From: Candidatus Brocadiaceae bacterium
GTDB taxonomy: Bacteria; Planctomycetota; Brocadiia; SM23-32
Direction: 5' to 3'
Length of the DNA: 64,000 nt
Assembly (NCBI GenBank): GCA_012728835.1
Contig: JAAYEJ010000043.1
Coordinates: 1 to 64,000, forward strand
Shown: positions 8,631 to 17,175 of the stretch, in pieces
Layout of the letters: every line of letters begins with the position of its first letter
Position numbering within the stretch: position 1 is the stretch's first letter
Position numbers and translations under genes: made by a program
The notes under the pieces: model-generated
Seen by the model: only the letters and a program-made list of their open reading frames with translations
Databases searched by the model: none
What the model was told of the DNA's origin: nothing

Positions 8631-9836
8631 TCACCGATCGGGGCGACCCCGCCCGCCGCGGCCCGCCTGACCGGGGCGCACGGGGAGGGCGTCCACTGCC
8701 GCGCCGGCCGGCGGCTGGAGTTCCGAGCCGGGCAGCGGGAGTTCAAGGAGTTCGATCGATTCGGCACCCTCGAGCCCGGTCGGTTGGCCGCGTCCCAGGC
8801 CCATGCCCCGCATGTGGCCGTCGAACGCCCCGGGCTCGACGGCGCCCGGGACGATATGCACGCCCGTCATCTCGTCGTCCGACATCGCCCGGAGCATGTC
8901 CGGTTCGGGCGCGACGTGGGGCGTCAGGAAGATGAGCAATTCCGTCTTCACCTTGTCGGTAACGGTGCGGCGGAAGAGCGCGCCGAGGAGGGGGATGTCG
9001 CCCAGGATCGGCACCTTACGGACGCCCTGGGTCTTGCGGTCCTCCATCAGGCCGCCGATGACGATGGTCTGGCCGTCGCGGACGGCGACGCGCGTGGAGG
9101 CCGAACGCTTGTTGATGACGGTTGCGGACAGCGACTCGGAGATCGGCACCGTGCTGTCGGTGACGGCCGAGATCTCGGGGTTGACGTCCATGATGACCAG
9201 GCCGTCGGGGTTGATGTGGGGGGTGACGTTGAGGATGATCCCGATGTCCTGGTACTGGATGGTGTTGATGGTCTGGCCGGTCTCGGTGGTACGCGTATTG
9301 GTGACGAACGGCACCTCGTCGCCGACGGTGATGGTGGCCTGCTGGTTGTCGCTGGCGAGGATGTAGGGGCGCGAGAGGATCTCCAGCTTGCCCTCGATCT
9401 CCAGGGCGCGGATCGTCGCCAGTGCGTCGTCGCCGACCCCGCGGAAGATCAGCCCCTGGGTGGCGCTGGCGACGCCGAAGTCGGTGAACGCCACGGAGTC
9501 GTCGGTCACGTTCGGCAGGTTCAGGACCGAGAACTCGACGCCCAGGTCCACCGTGCGGTCGTGGGTGACTTCGGCGATGAGCACCTTGATGAGGACCTGC
9601 GGCGTGGCCCGGTCCAGGTCGTCCAGGATGGCGCGGACGCGCTCGAAGTTCCCCGGGGCGGTCATGATGAGCAGCGAATTCGTATCGGAGTCGGCCACGA
9701 CCCGGACCTCACCGGCCAGGCTGGCGGCCGCCTGCGACGCGGCCTCCGAGACACTCCTCTGTGCGGCCGCCGCCGCCACCTCGCCGCCGGCCAGCGCCAC
9801 GATGAGCAGACCGCAGAGAATCACCCGTGCGCTCAT
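8631..9836 (-). CDS. gspD: Type II secretion secretin, C-terminal half with its own signal peptide
   Basis: A 401-residue outer-membrane secretin subunit. It begins with its own signal sequence (VILCGLLIVALAGG, cleavage near AAA-AQ), continues with the second half of an N3 domain (VRVVADSDTNSLLIM ... RAILDDLD) and then the complete secretin barrel domain, with the family signature VPILGDIPLLGALFR and a C-terminal Pro/Gly-rich tail. The upstream gene holds N0, N1, N2 and the first half of N3. ATG 9836 overlaps the upstream stop as TGATG; a GTG one codon earlier is an alternative. The separate signal peptide argues for a true two-gene secretin rather than a frameshift. Last gene of the operon. 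Confidence 0.88.
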   Translation of the reverse strand: MSARVILCGLLIVALAGGEVAAAAAQRSVSEAASQAAASLAGEVRVVADSDTNSLLIMTAPGNFERVRAILDDLDRATPQVLIKVLIAEVTHDRTVDLGVEFSVLNLPNVTDDSVAFTDFGVASATQGLIFRGVGDDALATIRALEIEGKLEILSRPYILASDNQQATITVGDEVPFVTNTRTTETGQTINTIQYQDIGIILNVTPHINPDGLVIMDVNPEISAVTDSTVPISESLSATVINKRSASTRVAVRDGQTIVIGGLMEDRKTQGVRKVPILGDIPLLGALFRRTVTDKVKTELLIFLTPHVAPEPDMLRAMSDDEMTGVHIVPGAVEPGAFDGHMRGMGLGRGQPTGLEGAESIELLELPLPGSELQPPAGAAVDALPVRPGQAGRGGRGRPDR

Positions 9837-11248
9837 CACCGTCTCCCTCCCGTTGTCCGGCCTGTTGTCCCGCCGGTCTGTCGTGTCGTCGTGCCGGTTC
9901 TCCGCGTCGTGCCCGTCGTCGTGCGGCCGCGCGTGGTCTGCTCGCTGAACAGGTTGTTCAGGACGCCGGCCAGATCGTCCGCCGTAGCGTTCTTCAGCGG
10001 GTAGACCATCACGCCCTCCTCTTCGGCGGGGTTGGCGTCCAGCTCCCGGATGACCTGTTCCACCACGGCCAGCACGTCGCCCGGCCCGCTGACGACGACG
10101 GTGTTCGTACGCTCGTCGGCGGCGGCGTAGACCCTCTGATTCCGGGCCCCCTCTCCCTCGCCCTGCGGCTGTGCCGCCTGGGGCCCGCGGAACCGCTGAA
10201 CGGCCACCCGGGCCTGCGCCCGCCCGCGGGCGGTCTGGTCCTCCGTCTGGAAGATCTCGTTGATCAGACGGGCGGCCGCCGTCGCATTGGCATACTCGAG
10301 GATGAATACCCTGACCTCCGCCACGGACGACATGTGGGTGTCGAGCACACGCACGATCTGCATGATGCGCCGCACGTTCGCCGCCGTGTCGGTCAGGATC
10401 AGGGAGTTGCTGCTCACGTTGGCCGACATCTCGGCATAGGACGGCAGAAGGGACGCGATGTCTTCCCGCAGCCGGACGGCGTCGGCGTATCGGATGGGAA
10501 TCACCTGCGTGATCATCTCGTCGGTGGCCTCAACGGCCTGGGGATCGCTGCCGGACATCACCGGGATGTTGTGCACCTTGGCCGCGTCCAGGGTGACGAT
10601 GCGCAGGATGCGCCCGGTGCGGATAGCCGCATAGCCGCGCTCCTTGAGCACCGTGTTGAGCAGGAGCACGGCCTCCCGGGCATCCAGGGGCTGCCGGGCC
10701 AGGATGCTCACGCGGCCCTGCACGGGGGCTTCCTGCACGATGACGAACCCGGCCGTTTCGGACAGGTGCTCCAGCACGGCCGAGAGCGGCGCGTCCTGGA
10801 AGTTCATCAGGATGCCGCCCCCTGCCGCTCCCGTCGACGGCGGCGGCTCGACCAGGACGGCGGCCGGGTCTCCGAAGGGCGTCGGCACGCCGAACGGGCC
10901 TTCCCACGTGCGCACCTCACCTCCGAACGGCCGCAGCGGCGCGTCGGGCTCCTCGAGGCCCTGCCGCAGGGCCTCGACTGGCGGCGGCTCGGGCCCGAAC
11001 GGTGCCTCGCCCTCCTCCGGCTCGTCCTCCTCCTCCTCCTCCGGCTCGTCCTCCTCCTCCTCCTCCGGCTCCTCCTCCCGCTGCACCTCGCTCGCCGCCC
11101 CGGCGCCGTTGGGCGCCTCGCCCTGCGTGTCGTCCTGGGCCCATGCCACCGTGCCCGGGGCACCGAGCAGGAACACGAGGAACCAGACGACGCCGGCCCA
11201 GATGAGGCCTCGACCCGACACTCGCCGTCTTCCCGACTTGAGGTTCAT
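9836..11248 (-). CDS. gspD: Type II secretion secretin, N-terminal (N0-N1-N2-half N3) half
   Basis: A 470-residue periplasmic protein. A signal peptide (VVWFLVFLLGA, AWA cut) is followed by a Glu/Pro-rich acidic stretch (about residues 45-75), then secretin N-domains: N0 (MNFQDAPLSAVLEHL), N1 (VIPIRYADAVRLREDI ... NSLILTDTAANVRRI), N2 (RVFILEYANATAAARLI ... NTVVVSGPGDVL) and the first strand-helix of N3 (VMVYPLKNATADDLAGVL). It then ends in a Thr/Arg/Gly-rich tail, which corresponds to the flexible loop inside N3 of one-piece GspD. No barrel domain is present; that is in the next gene. The start overlaps the gspC-like stop by four bases (ATGA). Confidence 0.85.
   Translation of the reverse strand: MNLKSGRRRVSGRGLIWAGVVWFLVFLLGAPGTVAWAQDDTQGEAPNGAGAASEVQREEEPEEEEEDEPEEEEEDEPEEGEAPFGPEPPPVEALRQGLEEPDAPLRPFGGEVRTWEGPFGVPTPFGDPAAVLVEPPPSTGAAGGGILMNFQDAPLSAVLEHLSETAGFVIVQEAPVQGRVSILARQPLDAREAVLLLNTVLKERGYAAIRTGRILRIVTLDAAKVHNIPVMSGSDPQAVEATDEMITQVIPIRYADAVRLREDIASLLPSYAEMSANVSSNSLILTDTAANVRRIMQIVRVLDTHMSSVAEVRVFILEYANATAAARLINEIFQTEDQTARGRAQARVAVQRFRGPQAAQPQGEGEGARNQRVYAAADERTNTVVVSGPGDVLAVVEQVIRELDANPAEEEGVMVYPLKNATADDLAGVLNNLFSEQTTRGRTTTGTTRRTGTTTRQTGGTTGRTTGGRR
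11019..11066 (-). repeat. 24-nt tandem repeat coding for an acidic linker
   Basis: Two perfect 24-base units plus a partial third, inside the N-terminal secretin gene. On the coding strand each unit gives an eight-residue block of Glu/Asp with one Pro. Such in-frame units change copy number by slippage without breaking the frame. Confidence 0.75.
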
Positions 11249-11787
11249 TGTCCCAGCTCCCTCTGCCTTCGTTGTCGCAACCGTTCCAGAAGGTCCGCCG
11301 GCTCGCCCGACAGCGCCGGCGCGCCCTCGCCGCCTGCCGAGGGCGCCCCCACGTCCGTCACTGTCCCTTGTGCGCTGCGGTCCTCCAGGGATCCGCCCAT
11401 CGGCACGGTCAGGGCGCGGTCGCCCTTCGCATACTGGATCGAGTCCATGCCGATCGCAGCCACCCGGCCCTCCAGGATGGCGTCTCCCACCCCGACCTTG
11501 TGAACCTGCCCCGTGCGGGCGTCCTCCAGGAACGCGATCCACCCGTCGCCCTGCCTCATGATGCCCATCAGCACCACCGAGCGTTCGGGCGGCGGCGCGG
11601 CCTCCGGCCGCGGGACCGACCGCGTGACGGTCTCGCGGCGCCCGCGCTCGCGCGAGAAGATGTTGCGCTCGACCAGCACCTCAAAACGCCGCCAGCCGTC
11701 GCCGTCCGGCGCGGGGGCTTCGCCCGCATGGACGACCCCGGCGCTGAGGGCCGCAACCAGAGTGCACGCGATCAGCCGCATCCTCAT
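11245..11787 (-). CDS. gspC: GspC/PilP-like inner-membrane/periplasmic type II secretion component
   Basis: A 180-residue protein with an N-terminal signal/anchor (LIACTLVAALSAGVVHA), then the ERNIFSRER motif typical of the start of GspC homology-region domains, and a beta-rich HR-like domain (VVLMGIMRQGDGWIAFLED ... VGVGDAILEGRVAAIG). GspC links the inner-membrane platform to the N0 domain of the secretin, and here it stands directly before the secretin N-domain gene with a 4-base overlap. It lacks a PDZ domain, like PilP and short GspC forms; the C-terminus is charged and likely disordered. Confidence 0.75.
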   Translation of the reverse strand: MRMRLIACTLVAALSAGVVHAGEAPAPDGDGWRRFEVLVERNIFSRERGRRETVTRSVPRPEAAPPPERSVVLMGIMRQGDGWIAFLEDARTGQVHKVGVGDAILEGRVAAIGMDSIQYAKGDRALTVPMGGSLEDRSAQGTVTDVGAPSAGGEGAPALSGEPADLLERLRQRRQRELGQ

Positions 11788-12368
11788 GTCCCCGGTCCTC
11801 CTGCACCCGCAGCGGCCACGCGGGACGGCCTCGCCGCCTCTCCGGCCGGGGGCGCATACAGCGTCGAGAAGCGCAGTTGAAGCGACAGGTCGTCCCGGCC
11901 CTCCGTGCGCGATCCCAGTTGAAGGTCATGGATGCGCAGCGGCACCTGCGAGGAGTGCATCTCCCAAAGGAACCTCGCAACCGAACGCATCGGCCCCGTG
12001 CCGGCGGCACGGAACGTGATCTGCTTCAGGTCCTCCCCGCCGGCCACCCGCTCCGGCCGGACCGACGCCAGCGACAGCCCCGTCCGCTCCGCCCAGTCGC
12101 GCACGGCGTGCAGCATCTGGCTCTCGGCCTCGGCGGCGTCCTCCTTCATGCCTGCCTGCGTCATCTCGCGCCACCGGCGGGCGGCCGTCTTGCTGCGTTC
12201 GAACAGGTTCAGGGCCTGCTCCGTGTCCTGCATAAGCGTCTGCGCCTCCATGCGAACGCGTTCGCGGCCGTCCAGCACCGGCGTCAGGACATAGTGGTCC
12301 AGCACCAGCAGCACCAGCGCCCCGAGGGCGATGATCGCGATCGTGCGTTCACGACGGGACAGGTTCAC
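11784..12368 (-). CDS. gspM: GspM/PilO-like inner-membrane component
   Basis: A 194-residue bitopic membrane protein: a short basic N-terminus, one membrane segment (IAIIALGALVLLVLDHYVL, about residues 10-28), a coiled-coil helix, then a ferredoxin-like periplasmic domain. This is the layout of GspM and PilO. It starts with GTG three bases after the GspL-like stop and overlaps the gspC-like gene by four bases. Sequence similarity within the family is weak, so the call depends on topology and position between GspL and GspC. Confidence 0.72.
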   Translation of the reverse strand: MNLSRRERTIAIIALGALVLLVLDHYVLTPVLDGRERVRMEAQTLMQDTEQALNLFERSKTAARRWREMTQAGMKEDAAEAESQMLHAVRDWAERTGLSLASVRPERVAGGEDLKQITFRAAGTGPMRSVARFLWEMHSSQVPLRIHDLQLGSRTEGRDDLSLQLRFSTLYAPPAGEAARPSRVAAAGAGGPGT

Positions 12369-12371
12369 GCT

Positions 12372-13754
12372 TCACTCCGTGCCGGTGTAGGTGTAGTTCA
12401 GGCTGAAGGCGACGTCCCGCCCTCCGGCCTGGGCCTCGCGCAGGTAGCGGAACTGCAGGTCCGTCATGGCCTCGGAGCCCTTCAGGCGATCCAGCACGTC
12501 CAGCACCGACCGCTCATCGGCCGCCATGCCGATCACGCTGCCCTCCATGTTCTCCTTGATCCCGACGCTGGTGGCCCAGACGGTTCCCCGTTCGGGAAAC
12601 GTCAGCGTCACCTCGCGCAAGGCTTCGAGGAAGGGCGGCCGCCGATCATACCAGCCCCGGGCGGACGCCGTCCTGTCGATCAGTCTCTCCGCAGCGGCGA
12701 TGTCGTCCTTCATCTCTTCCAGCCACCGGCGGCTCTCCGCCACCTGGCGGGCCTCGGCGCGCCAGTCCAGCACGAAGGCCAGGACGGCCAGCAGGGCCGT
12801 CGCGCAGAGGATGGCGGCCCAGGCGATCGTGCGGGTGCTGCCCGTCTTCACACGCGGCGTCAGGTGCGTGTGAAGAAAGTCCACGGGCGGGTCGGCCTGT
12901 GAAAGGCCGGCCCGGGCCAGCGCCACCGCCGTGCCGAAGCCCGCCGCCCGGTCGATTCCCTGCACGCCGAGGGCGGCCGCGGCGTCGACCGCCGAGGCCT
13001 CCGGCAGGTCCAGCCGGCGCGCCAGGTCGGCTGGGCCCGTGCCGGCGCCGTCCCAGTCGATGGTCCAGACGGCCTCCGGGCCGCTCCACCAGGCGTCGTT
13101 CGGTTGAAGGGCCAGGAGGCGGCGCACCTGCTCGGCCACAGTGCCGGCGGCCAGGGACTTGAGCAGGCGCGGCTGCCGGCGCGAGAACAGCGCACACTCC
13201 CAGCCCTCCGGCGTGCCGCGCAGCAGGACGAGCGGGCTGTCCGGCAGAACGCCGTCGGCGGCCGGCGCGAGCGCCGAGGCCGTCACGGACAGGACCTTCA
13301 GCCCGGCCCCTTCGGCCGCGGCCAGGACCTGGCTGAGCCGGCTGCGCAGAGAGGCGACGATCAGGACGGGGCGCGCTCCTTCGGCGTCCACACGGTCGGC
13401 GAAGTCCACCGAGAGTTCCGAAGGCGGCGAGCTGAAGGCCCGCTCCGCCCGCAGCCGCAGGATGCCCACGAGGGCCTCGCCGGCGGCCGGCGGGATGCTG
13501 TACTCGCGGCTCATCAGCCACGAGGCCGGCAGGCCGATGACGGCCCGGCGGGCGGTGAATGCCTCCCGATCGAGGAACTCCCGCAGGGCCGCCGCCATCC
13601 TGGCCGGCTCCCCGATCCCCGCGTCGGCGGGCGGCACGAACCGGGCCGCACGCGTCACCTCCGGCAGCGGCCGGCCGTCGCGAAGCTCGGCGACCTGCAC
13701 CGCTCCGTCCTCGAAGGCCAGCCCCAGTATCTTGCGCGCGCCGAACATGCTCAC
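12372..13754 (-). CDS. gspL: GspL-like protein: PilM-type actin fold fused to PilN-type membrane domain
   Basis: A 460-residue protein. Residues 1-300 have the actin-like PilM/GspL cytoplasmic fold (LGLAFEDGAVQVAEL at the start, RRAVIGLPASW, near residue 80). Around 320-345 is one membrane helix (IAWAAILCATALLAVLAFVL), followed by a coiled coil and a PilN/fimbrial-assembly-like periplasmic domain. It anchors GspE to the membrane platform. GTG at 13754 overlaps the gspK stop as GTGA; an ATG two codons on is possible. The single-chain PilM-PilN arrangement equals GspL of proteobacterial systems. Confidence 0.78.
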   Translation of the reverse strand: MSMFGARKILGLAFEDGAVQVAELRDGRPLPEVTRAARFVPPADAGIGEPARMAAALREFLDREAFTARRAVIGLPASWLMSREYSIPPAAGEALVGILRLRAERAFSSPPSELSVDFADRVDAEGARPVLIVASLRSRLSQVLAAAEGAGLKVLSVTASALAPAADGVLPDSPLVLLRGTPEGWECALFSRRQPRLLKSLAAGTVAEQVRRLLALQPNDAWWSGPEAVWTIDWDGAGTGPADLARRLDLPEASAVDAAAALGVQGIDRAAGFGTAVALARAGLSQADPPVDFLHTHLTPRVKTGSTRTIAWAAILCATALLAVLAFVLDWRAEARQVAESRRWLEEMKDDIAAAERLIDRTASARGWYDRRPPFLEALREVTLTFPERGTVWATSVGIKENMEGSVIGMAADERSVLDVLDRLKGSEAMTDLQFRYLREAQAGGRDVAFSLNYTYTGTE

Positions 13755-15091
13755 CGGTCTCCGATCATCGTTGCCGTCTTCTCCAGCCCCGAACCGCGCC
13801 GGAGTCCCTCGAGGATCTCCGGCTCCAGCGGCCAGCCCAGGTGCGTCAGGTCGAACCAGGTGAGGACGCGCGGCTCGTCGCCCCGCACGTCGATGATCGC
13901 CCGGAAACGCCGGTAGGCTCGCCCGTCGCCGCTGACGGCCACGACGTCGACCGTCCGCTGGTAGCCCCGCGTCGTGATGTGGCCGCCGATGGCCGCCGCC
14001 TTCTCCGGCGGCAGCGCCTCGGCCACCCAGGCCAGGTTCGTCCGGTCGACCTGGGTGCCCGTGCGGCCGGCCAGCAGCGCGTCCACGTCTCCCTCGTCCA
14101 GTTGCGGCAGGCAGGCGAGCACCTCTCGCGGGGCGGTGTTGACGTTCACCAGGCCCCGCCGCACCTGCTCATCGCTGGTAACAATCCGGTCGGCGATGGT
14201 GGCGAACTCATCGGGCGTCAGGCCCGTGTGCGTGTAGAACTCCAGCACGTTGTCGAACGGACGCCCCGAGCGCACGAGGTCCATCACGGCGAAATAGCGG
14301 TCCTCCGAGAGCGCATCGCGCAGGAGGCCCGAGACCGCCTCCGAGCCGACGGTGTTCACGTTGACCCGGTCCTCGCCGGACTCGGACGTGTTGGGCTCCG
14401 CGCTGAAGACGGTGAGGAAGTCGTAGAAGCCGCGCTCCCCAGCGACCTCCTCATGCGGGTCGATGATGCCGTTCAGGTTCAGGTCCGCCCCGTAGAGGAG
14501 TTCGGGCGTCGCCTCGGCCACGAGCAGGAGTTCGTCGACCGTCTCGAACGGACCGTTCTTGCAGTAGTAGGCGTCGTCGAGCAGGAGGTAGTACTCGCTC
14601 TCGGCGCCGCCGGGCGAGATCTCGTCGTCGGCGTCTCGCCAGTCGATGATCGCGGCGGCCAGCTCGGCCGTCATCTCGGGCAGCTTCAGAAGCATCTCGG
14701 CCGTGGCGGTGTTCAGGTTGACCTTGGCCGCCTCGTCCGTCATTCCATAGCGCCGCACGTTGTTGTCGTTCGGATGGGCGTGCAGAAGCCAGAAATACCC
14801 GTCGCCCACCTGCACGGCCTCGACCTCCGATTCTGAGGCCGCGTCCTCGGATCCCTCGGCGCCCGCCGAGGCGGCCGCCTCGGCGGCCTTGGCCATGGCG
14901 AACGCGAGCGCACCGCGCGCCACCGCCTCGGCCTGAAGCGCGGCCACCTGGTTGGCCGCCGCGACGGCTTCCACGCGCACCGTGCGGCCGAAGACGAGCA
15001 CGAGGCCGGCAATGACCAGCACGATCCACATCGTGACGATCAGCACGGTGCCCCGCCGGCCTGTATGCGCGCTGTGGATGCCTTGCCTCAT
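13751..15091 (-). CDS. gspK: Minor pseudopilin GspK
   Basis: A 446-residue minor pseudopilin. The N-terminus GRRGTVLIVTMWIVLVIAGL is a class III prepilin sequence without the Glu at +5, as is usual for GspK. Helix-hairpin-helix-like repeats follow, with VNLNTATAEMLLKLP and VNVNTAPREVLACLP, and a calcium-loop-like DLNLNGIIDPHEE near residue 195, which matches the calcium sites of GspK. It caps the pseudopilus tip together with GspI and GspJ. It starts 11 bases after gspJ and overlaps the GspL gene. Confidence 0.9.
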   Translation of the reverse strand: MRQGIHSAHTGRRGTVLIVTMWIVLVIAGLVLVFGRTVRVEAVAAANQVAALQAEAVARGALAFAMAKAAEAAASAGAEGSEDAASESEVEAVQVGDGYFWLLHAHPNDNNVRRYGMTDEAAKVNLNTATAEMLLKLPEMTAELAAAIIDWRDADDEISPGGAESEYYLLLDDAYYCKNGPFETVDELLLVAEATPELLYGADLNLNGIIDPHEEVAGERGFYDFLTVFSAEPNTSESGEDRVNVNTVGSEAVSGLLRDALSEDRYFAVMDLVRSGRPFDNVLEFYTHTGLTPDEFATIADRIVTSDEQVRRGLVNVNTAPREVLACLPQLDEGDVDALLAGRTGTQVDRTNLAWVAEALPPEKAAAIGGHITTRGYQRTVDVVAVSGDGRAYRRFRAIIDVRGDEPRVLTWFDLTHLGWPLEPEILEGLRRGSGLEKTATMIGDR

Positions 15092-15101
15092 GACCGGGAC
15101 C

Positions 15102-15818
15102 TCAGCCTCCTCGGCCCGACGCGCCGCCGCTTCCAGCCCCGGCGGCCGGCTGCTCGGGGGCCATGCCGCCGCACGGGATGGCGAACACACGCGTGGCGGC
15201 GTAGCCTTCGGCGCCCTCCGGGGCGCCCGCCTCCGGGGCCAGCGTGAGCGTCACCTCGACGGCCACCGGCAGGCTGTTGTCCATGGACGGCGAATCCCAG
15301 GTCTCCAGCCAGCTCGTCCCGTCCGAATACCACAGGTCCAGGGCGACGACGCCCCGGCACAGGACCTCCTCAACCGGCTCGGGCTCTTCGGGGGCCAGCA
15401 GGTTGGCGGTCATGCGCCGCACCAGCTTGCGGTGTCCCTCCTGGCCCTCCGGGTCGCTGAGCGCAAGCTCCACGCGGACCGTGCCGGCGGGGGTGCCCAG
15501 CAGGCCGCCGCGGGCCGCCCGCACGTACAGGACCAGGCTGTCGAGGTCCTCGCCCGTTTCGCTCACCTCATCGGTGCCGATGCACTCGCCGGCCAGGATG
15601 CCGGTCGGCGGCAGGGCGGCTGCGAGCATCGGGCGCAGCATCTCCATGGCCAGCTCGGCCCGTCGGGGGGGGTTCAGCGCCCTCAGCGTGATGCTGCGCG
15701 CCCGGAACGCCACGTGCAGGGCGGAGTAGAGCGCGCCCGCCAGCATGCTCATCATCCCGAGCGCGAAGAGCATCTCCAGGAGGGTGAAACCGGCCCGGTC
15801 TGTGCGGCGGCGCTGCAT
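15102..15818 (-). CDS. gspJ: Minor pseudopilin GspJ
   Basis: A 238-residue minor pseudopilin with a prepilin peptidase site at G/FTLLE (residues 11-16), Glu at +5 and a hydrophobic helix, then a large globular domain as in GspJ. The start codon shares one base with the gspI stop (TGATG). The C-terminal Gly/Pro tail is low complexity. The I-J-K trio forms the tip complex of the pseudopilus. Confidence 0.87.
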   Translation of the reverse strand: MQRRRTDRAGFTLLEMLFALGMMSMLAGALYSALHVAFRARSITLRALNPPRRAELAMEMLRPMLAAALPPTGILAGECIGTDEVSETGEDLDSLVLYVRAARGGLLGTPAGTVRVELALSDPEGQEGHRKLVRRMTANLLAPEEPEPVEEVLCRGVVALDLWYSDGTSWLETWDSPSMDNSLPVAVEVTLTLAPEAGAPEGAEGYAATRVFAIPCGGMAPEQPAAGAGSGGASGRGG

Positions 15819-16204
15819 CACATGTCCCCCGAATAGGCGAGGGTCGTGATCGACAGCGAGTACTGGCGCCCGCGGGTCGGCCAGGTCACCGTCACGGTCA
15901 CCTGGCGCAACAGCGTATCGGTCCAGTTCTCCACGGTCACCTCCCAACGCCAGCCGGGCCTGTCCGGGCCGAACTCATCGGCCTGGTCTCCGCTCTCCCA
16001 GGTCCCGTCGGCCAGGAGTTCGTTCAGCCTGGCCTCGGCGAGGCCGGCGGCCTGCACACGATCGCGGGCCAGGCCGGCTGCGCCCACCGCCAGGGACACG
16101 CCCTCCATCGCCACAGGCATGATGACCGCCACGAGCGCAAGGCTGGCCAGGACCTCGACCAGCGTGAAACCCGCCCGCCGGGAGCGCGTCGTCCGATGCG
16201 TCAT
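15818..16204 (-). CDS. gspI: Minor pseudopilin GspI
   Basis: A 128-residue minor pseudopilin. The prepilin site is G/FTLVEVLASLALVAV, with Glu at +5. Length and the small beta domain fit GspI. It overlaps gspH by four bases (ATGA) and gspJ by one, so translational coupling along the whole pseudopilin block is likely. Confidence 0.88.
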   Translation of the reverse strand: MTHRTTRSRRAGFTLVEVLASLALVAVIMPVAMEGVSLAVGAAGLARDRVQAAGLAEARLNELLADGTWESGDQADEFGPDRPGWRWEVTVENWTDTLLRQVTVTVTWPTRGRQYSLSITTLAYSGDM

Positions 16205-16701
16205 CGGGGCACCTCGCTTCCGTGCAGGTCGGTGACCTGGAACCTCTCGGTGGCCGACGGACTGGCCACGACGGCCCTGTCGCCCTGCCGGCCGGTGAGC
16301 CGGATCGTGGCCGCATCGACGCGCCCGGTCGGCTGGAAGGTGATGTGGCCGGAGTCGGTGCTCAGTTCCATCCGGACGCCGTCGGGCAGCCGGAACGTGC
16401 GCCCGAACTCCGTCTCCAGCCGCTCGAAGTCCCCTCCGCCCTGAACCGTGAGCCAGTAGGTGCCCTCGACGGGATCGAGGTTCAGGCGGTAGACGCGGCC
16501 CTCGCTGATCGCCTGCGAACGTGCAAGTTCCGTCAGGGCAACGAGATAGGCGGCCGTGTCCTGCGTCTGCCGCGAGGCGAAGAAGCCGCGCAGGGACGGG
16601 GCGGCCATGGCGAGCACCGTGCAGATGACCACCATGACGAGGACGAGTTCCAGCAGCGTGAACCCGCCGCGCCCGCCGCCGATGTCCGCGCCGCGCGCCA
16701 T
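16201..16701 (-). CDS. gspH: Minor pseudopilin GspH
   Basis: A 166-residue pseudopilin with the cleavage site G/FTLLELVLVMVV and a GspH/FimT-type beta domain (YRLNLDPVEGTYWL, ITFQPTGRVD). FimT/GspH proteins sit below the tip complex. The start is one base after the gspG stop. Confidence 0.88.
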   Translation of the reverse strand: MARGADIGGGRGGFTLLELVLVMVVICTVLAMAAPSLRGFFASRQTQDTAAYLVALTELARSQAISEGRVYRLNLDPVEGTYWLTVQGGGDFERLETEFGRTFRLPDGVRMELSTDSGHITFQPTGRVDAATIRLTGRQGDRAVVASPSATERFQVTDLHGSEVPR

Positions 16702-16702
16702 G

Positions 16703-17152
16703 TCACCGCTCCGACCAGTTGTCGACGTCGTCGCCCCCGCCGTCCTGGCCGTCCGGACCGCGGGAGTGGAGGTCGTAGCCGTCCGTGTTGTAGTCGCCGG
16801 GGTACTTGTACATGTACTCCCTGCCCCAGGGGTCCAGCGGGACGGTACGGCTGATGTACGGCCCGCCCCAGCTGACGGCGTCGACGGGCTCTTCGACCAG
16901 CGCGGCCAGTCCTTCCTCGGTCGTCGGGTAGCGGCCGTTGTCGATCTCGAACATGTCCAGTGCGGTCTGCAGGCTCGCGATTCCCGTTCGGGCCGCGGTG
17001 ATGCGCGCCTGCTCGGACCGCCGGGCGAACTTCGGCACCACGACCGCAGCCAGCACGCTCAGGATCACCAACACCAGCAGAAGCTCGATCAGCGTGAAGC
17101 CGCCGCGGCCGGCAGCCCGGCGTCGGTTCTGTCGCGTCGTCCGTCGGTTCAT
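16703..17152 (-). CDS. gspG: Major pseudopilin GspG
   Basis: A 149-residue major pseudopilin. The cleavage site is G/FTLIELLLVLVILSVL. The GspG core is clear: NGRYPTTEEGLAAL, GGPYI, DPWGREYMYKYPG and a C-terminal Asp-rich DGQDGGGDDVDNW that forms the GspG calcium site. ATG 17152 has an AGGGAG about ten bases upstream; an in-frame ATG at 17179 overlapping the gspF stop is the alternative and would lengthen the leader to 27 residues. Confidence 0.93.
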   Translation of the reverse strand: MNRRTTRQNRRRAAGRGGFTLIELLLVLVILSVLAAVVVPKFARRSEQARITAARTGIASLQTALDMFEIDNGRYPTTEEGLAALVEEPVDAVSWGGPYISRTVPLDPWGREYMYKYPGDYNTDGYDLHSRGPDGQDGGGDDVDNWSER

Positions 17153-17175
17153 TGCGTCGTTCTCCCTCGGTCTTC

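Noticed and set aside
9830-9845. Frameshift or sequencing error as the cause of the two-part secretin
   Set aside because: The second gene begins with its own signal peptide and the junction has a normal TGATG coupling, so a real split is more likely. It is still listed as testable.
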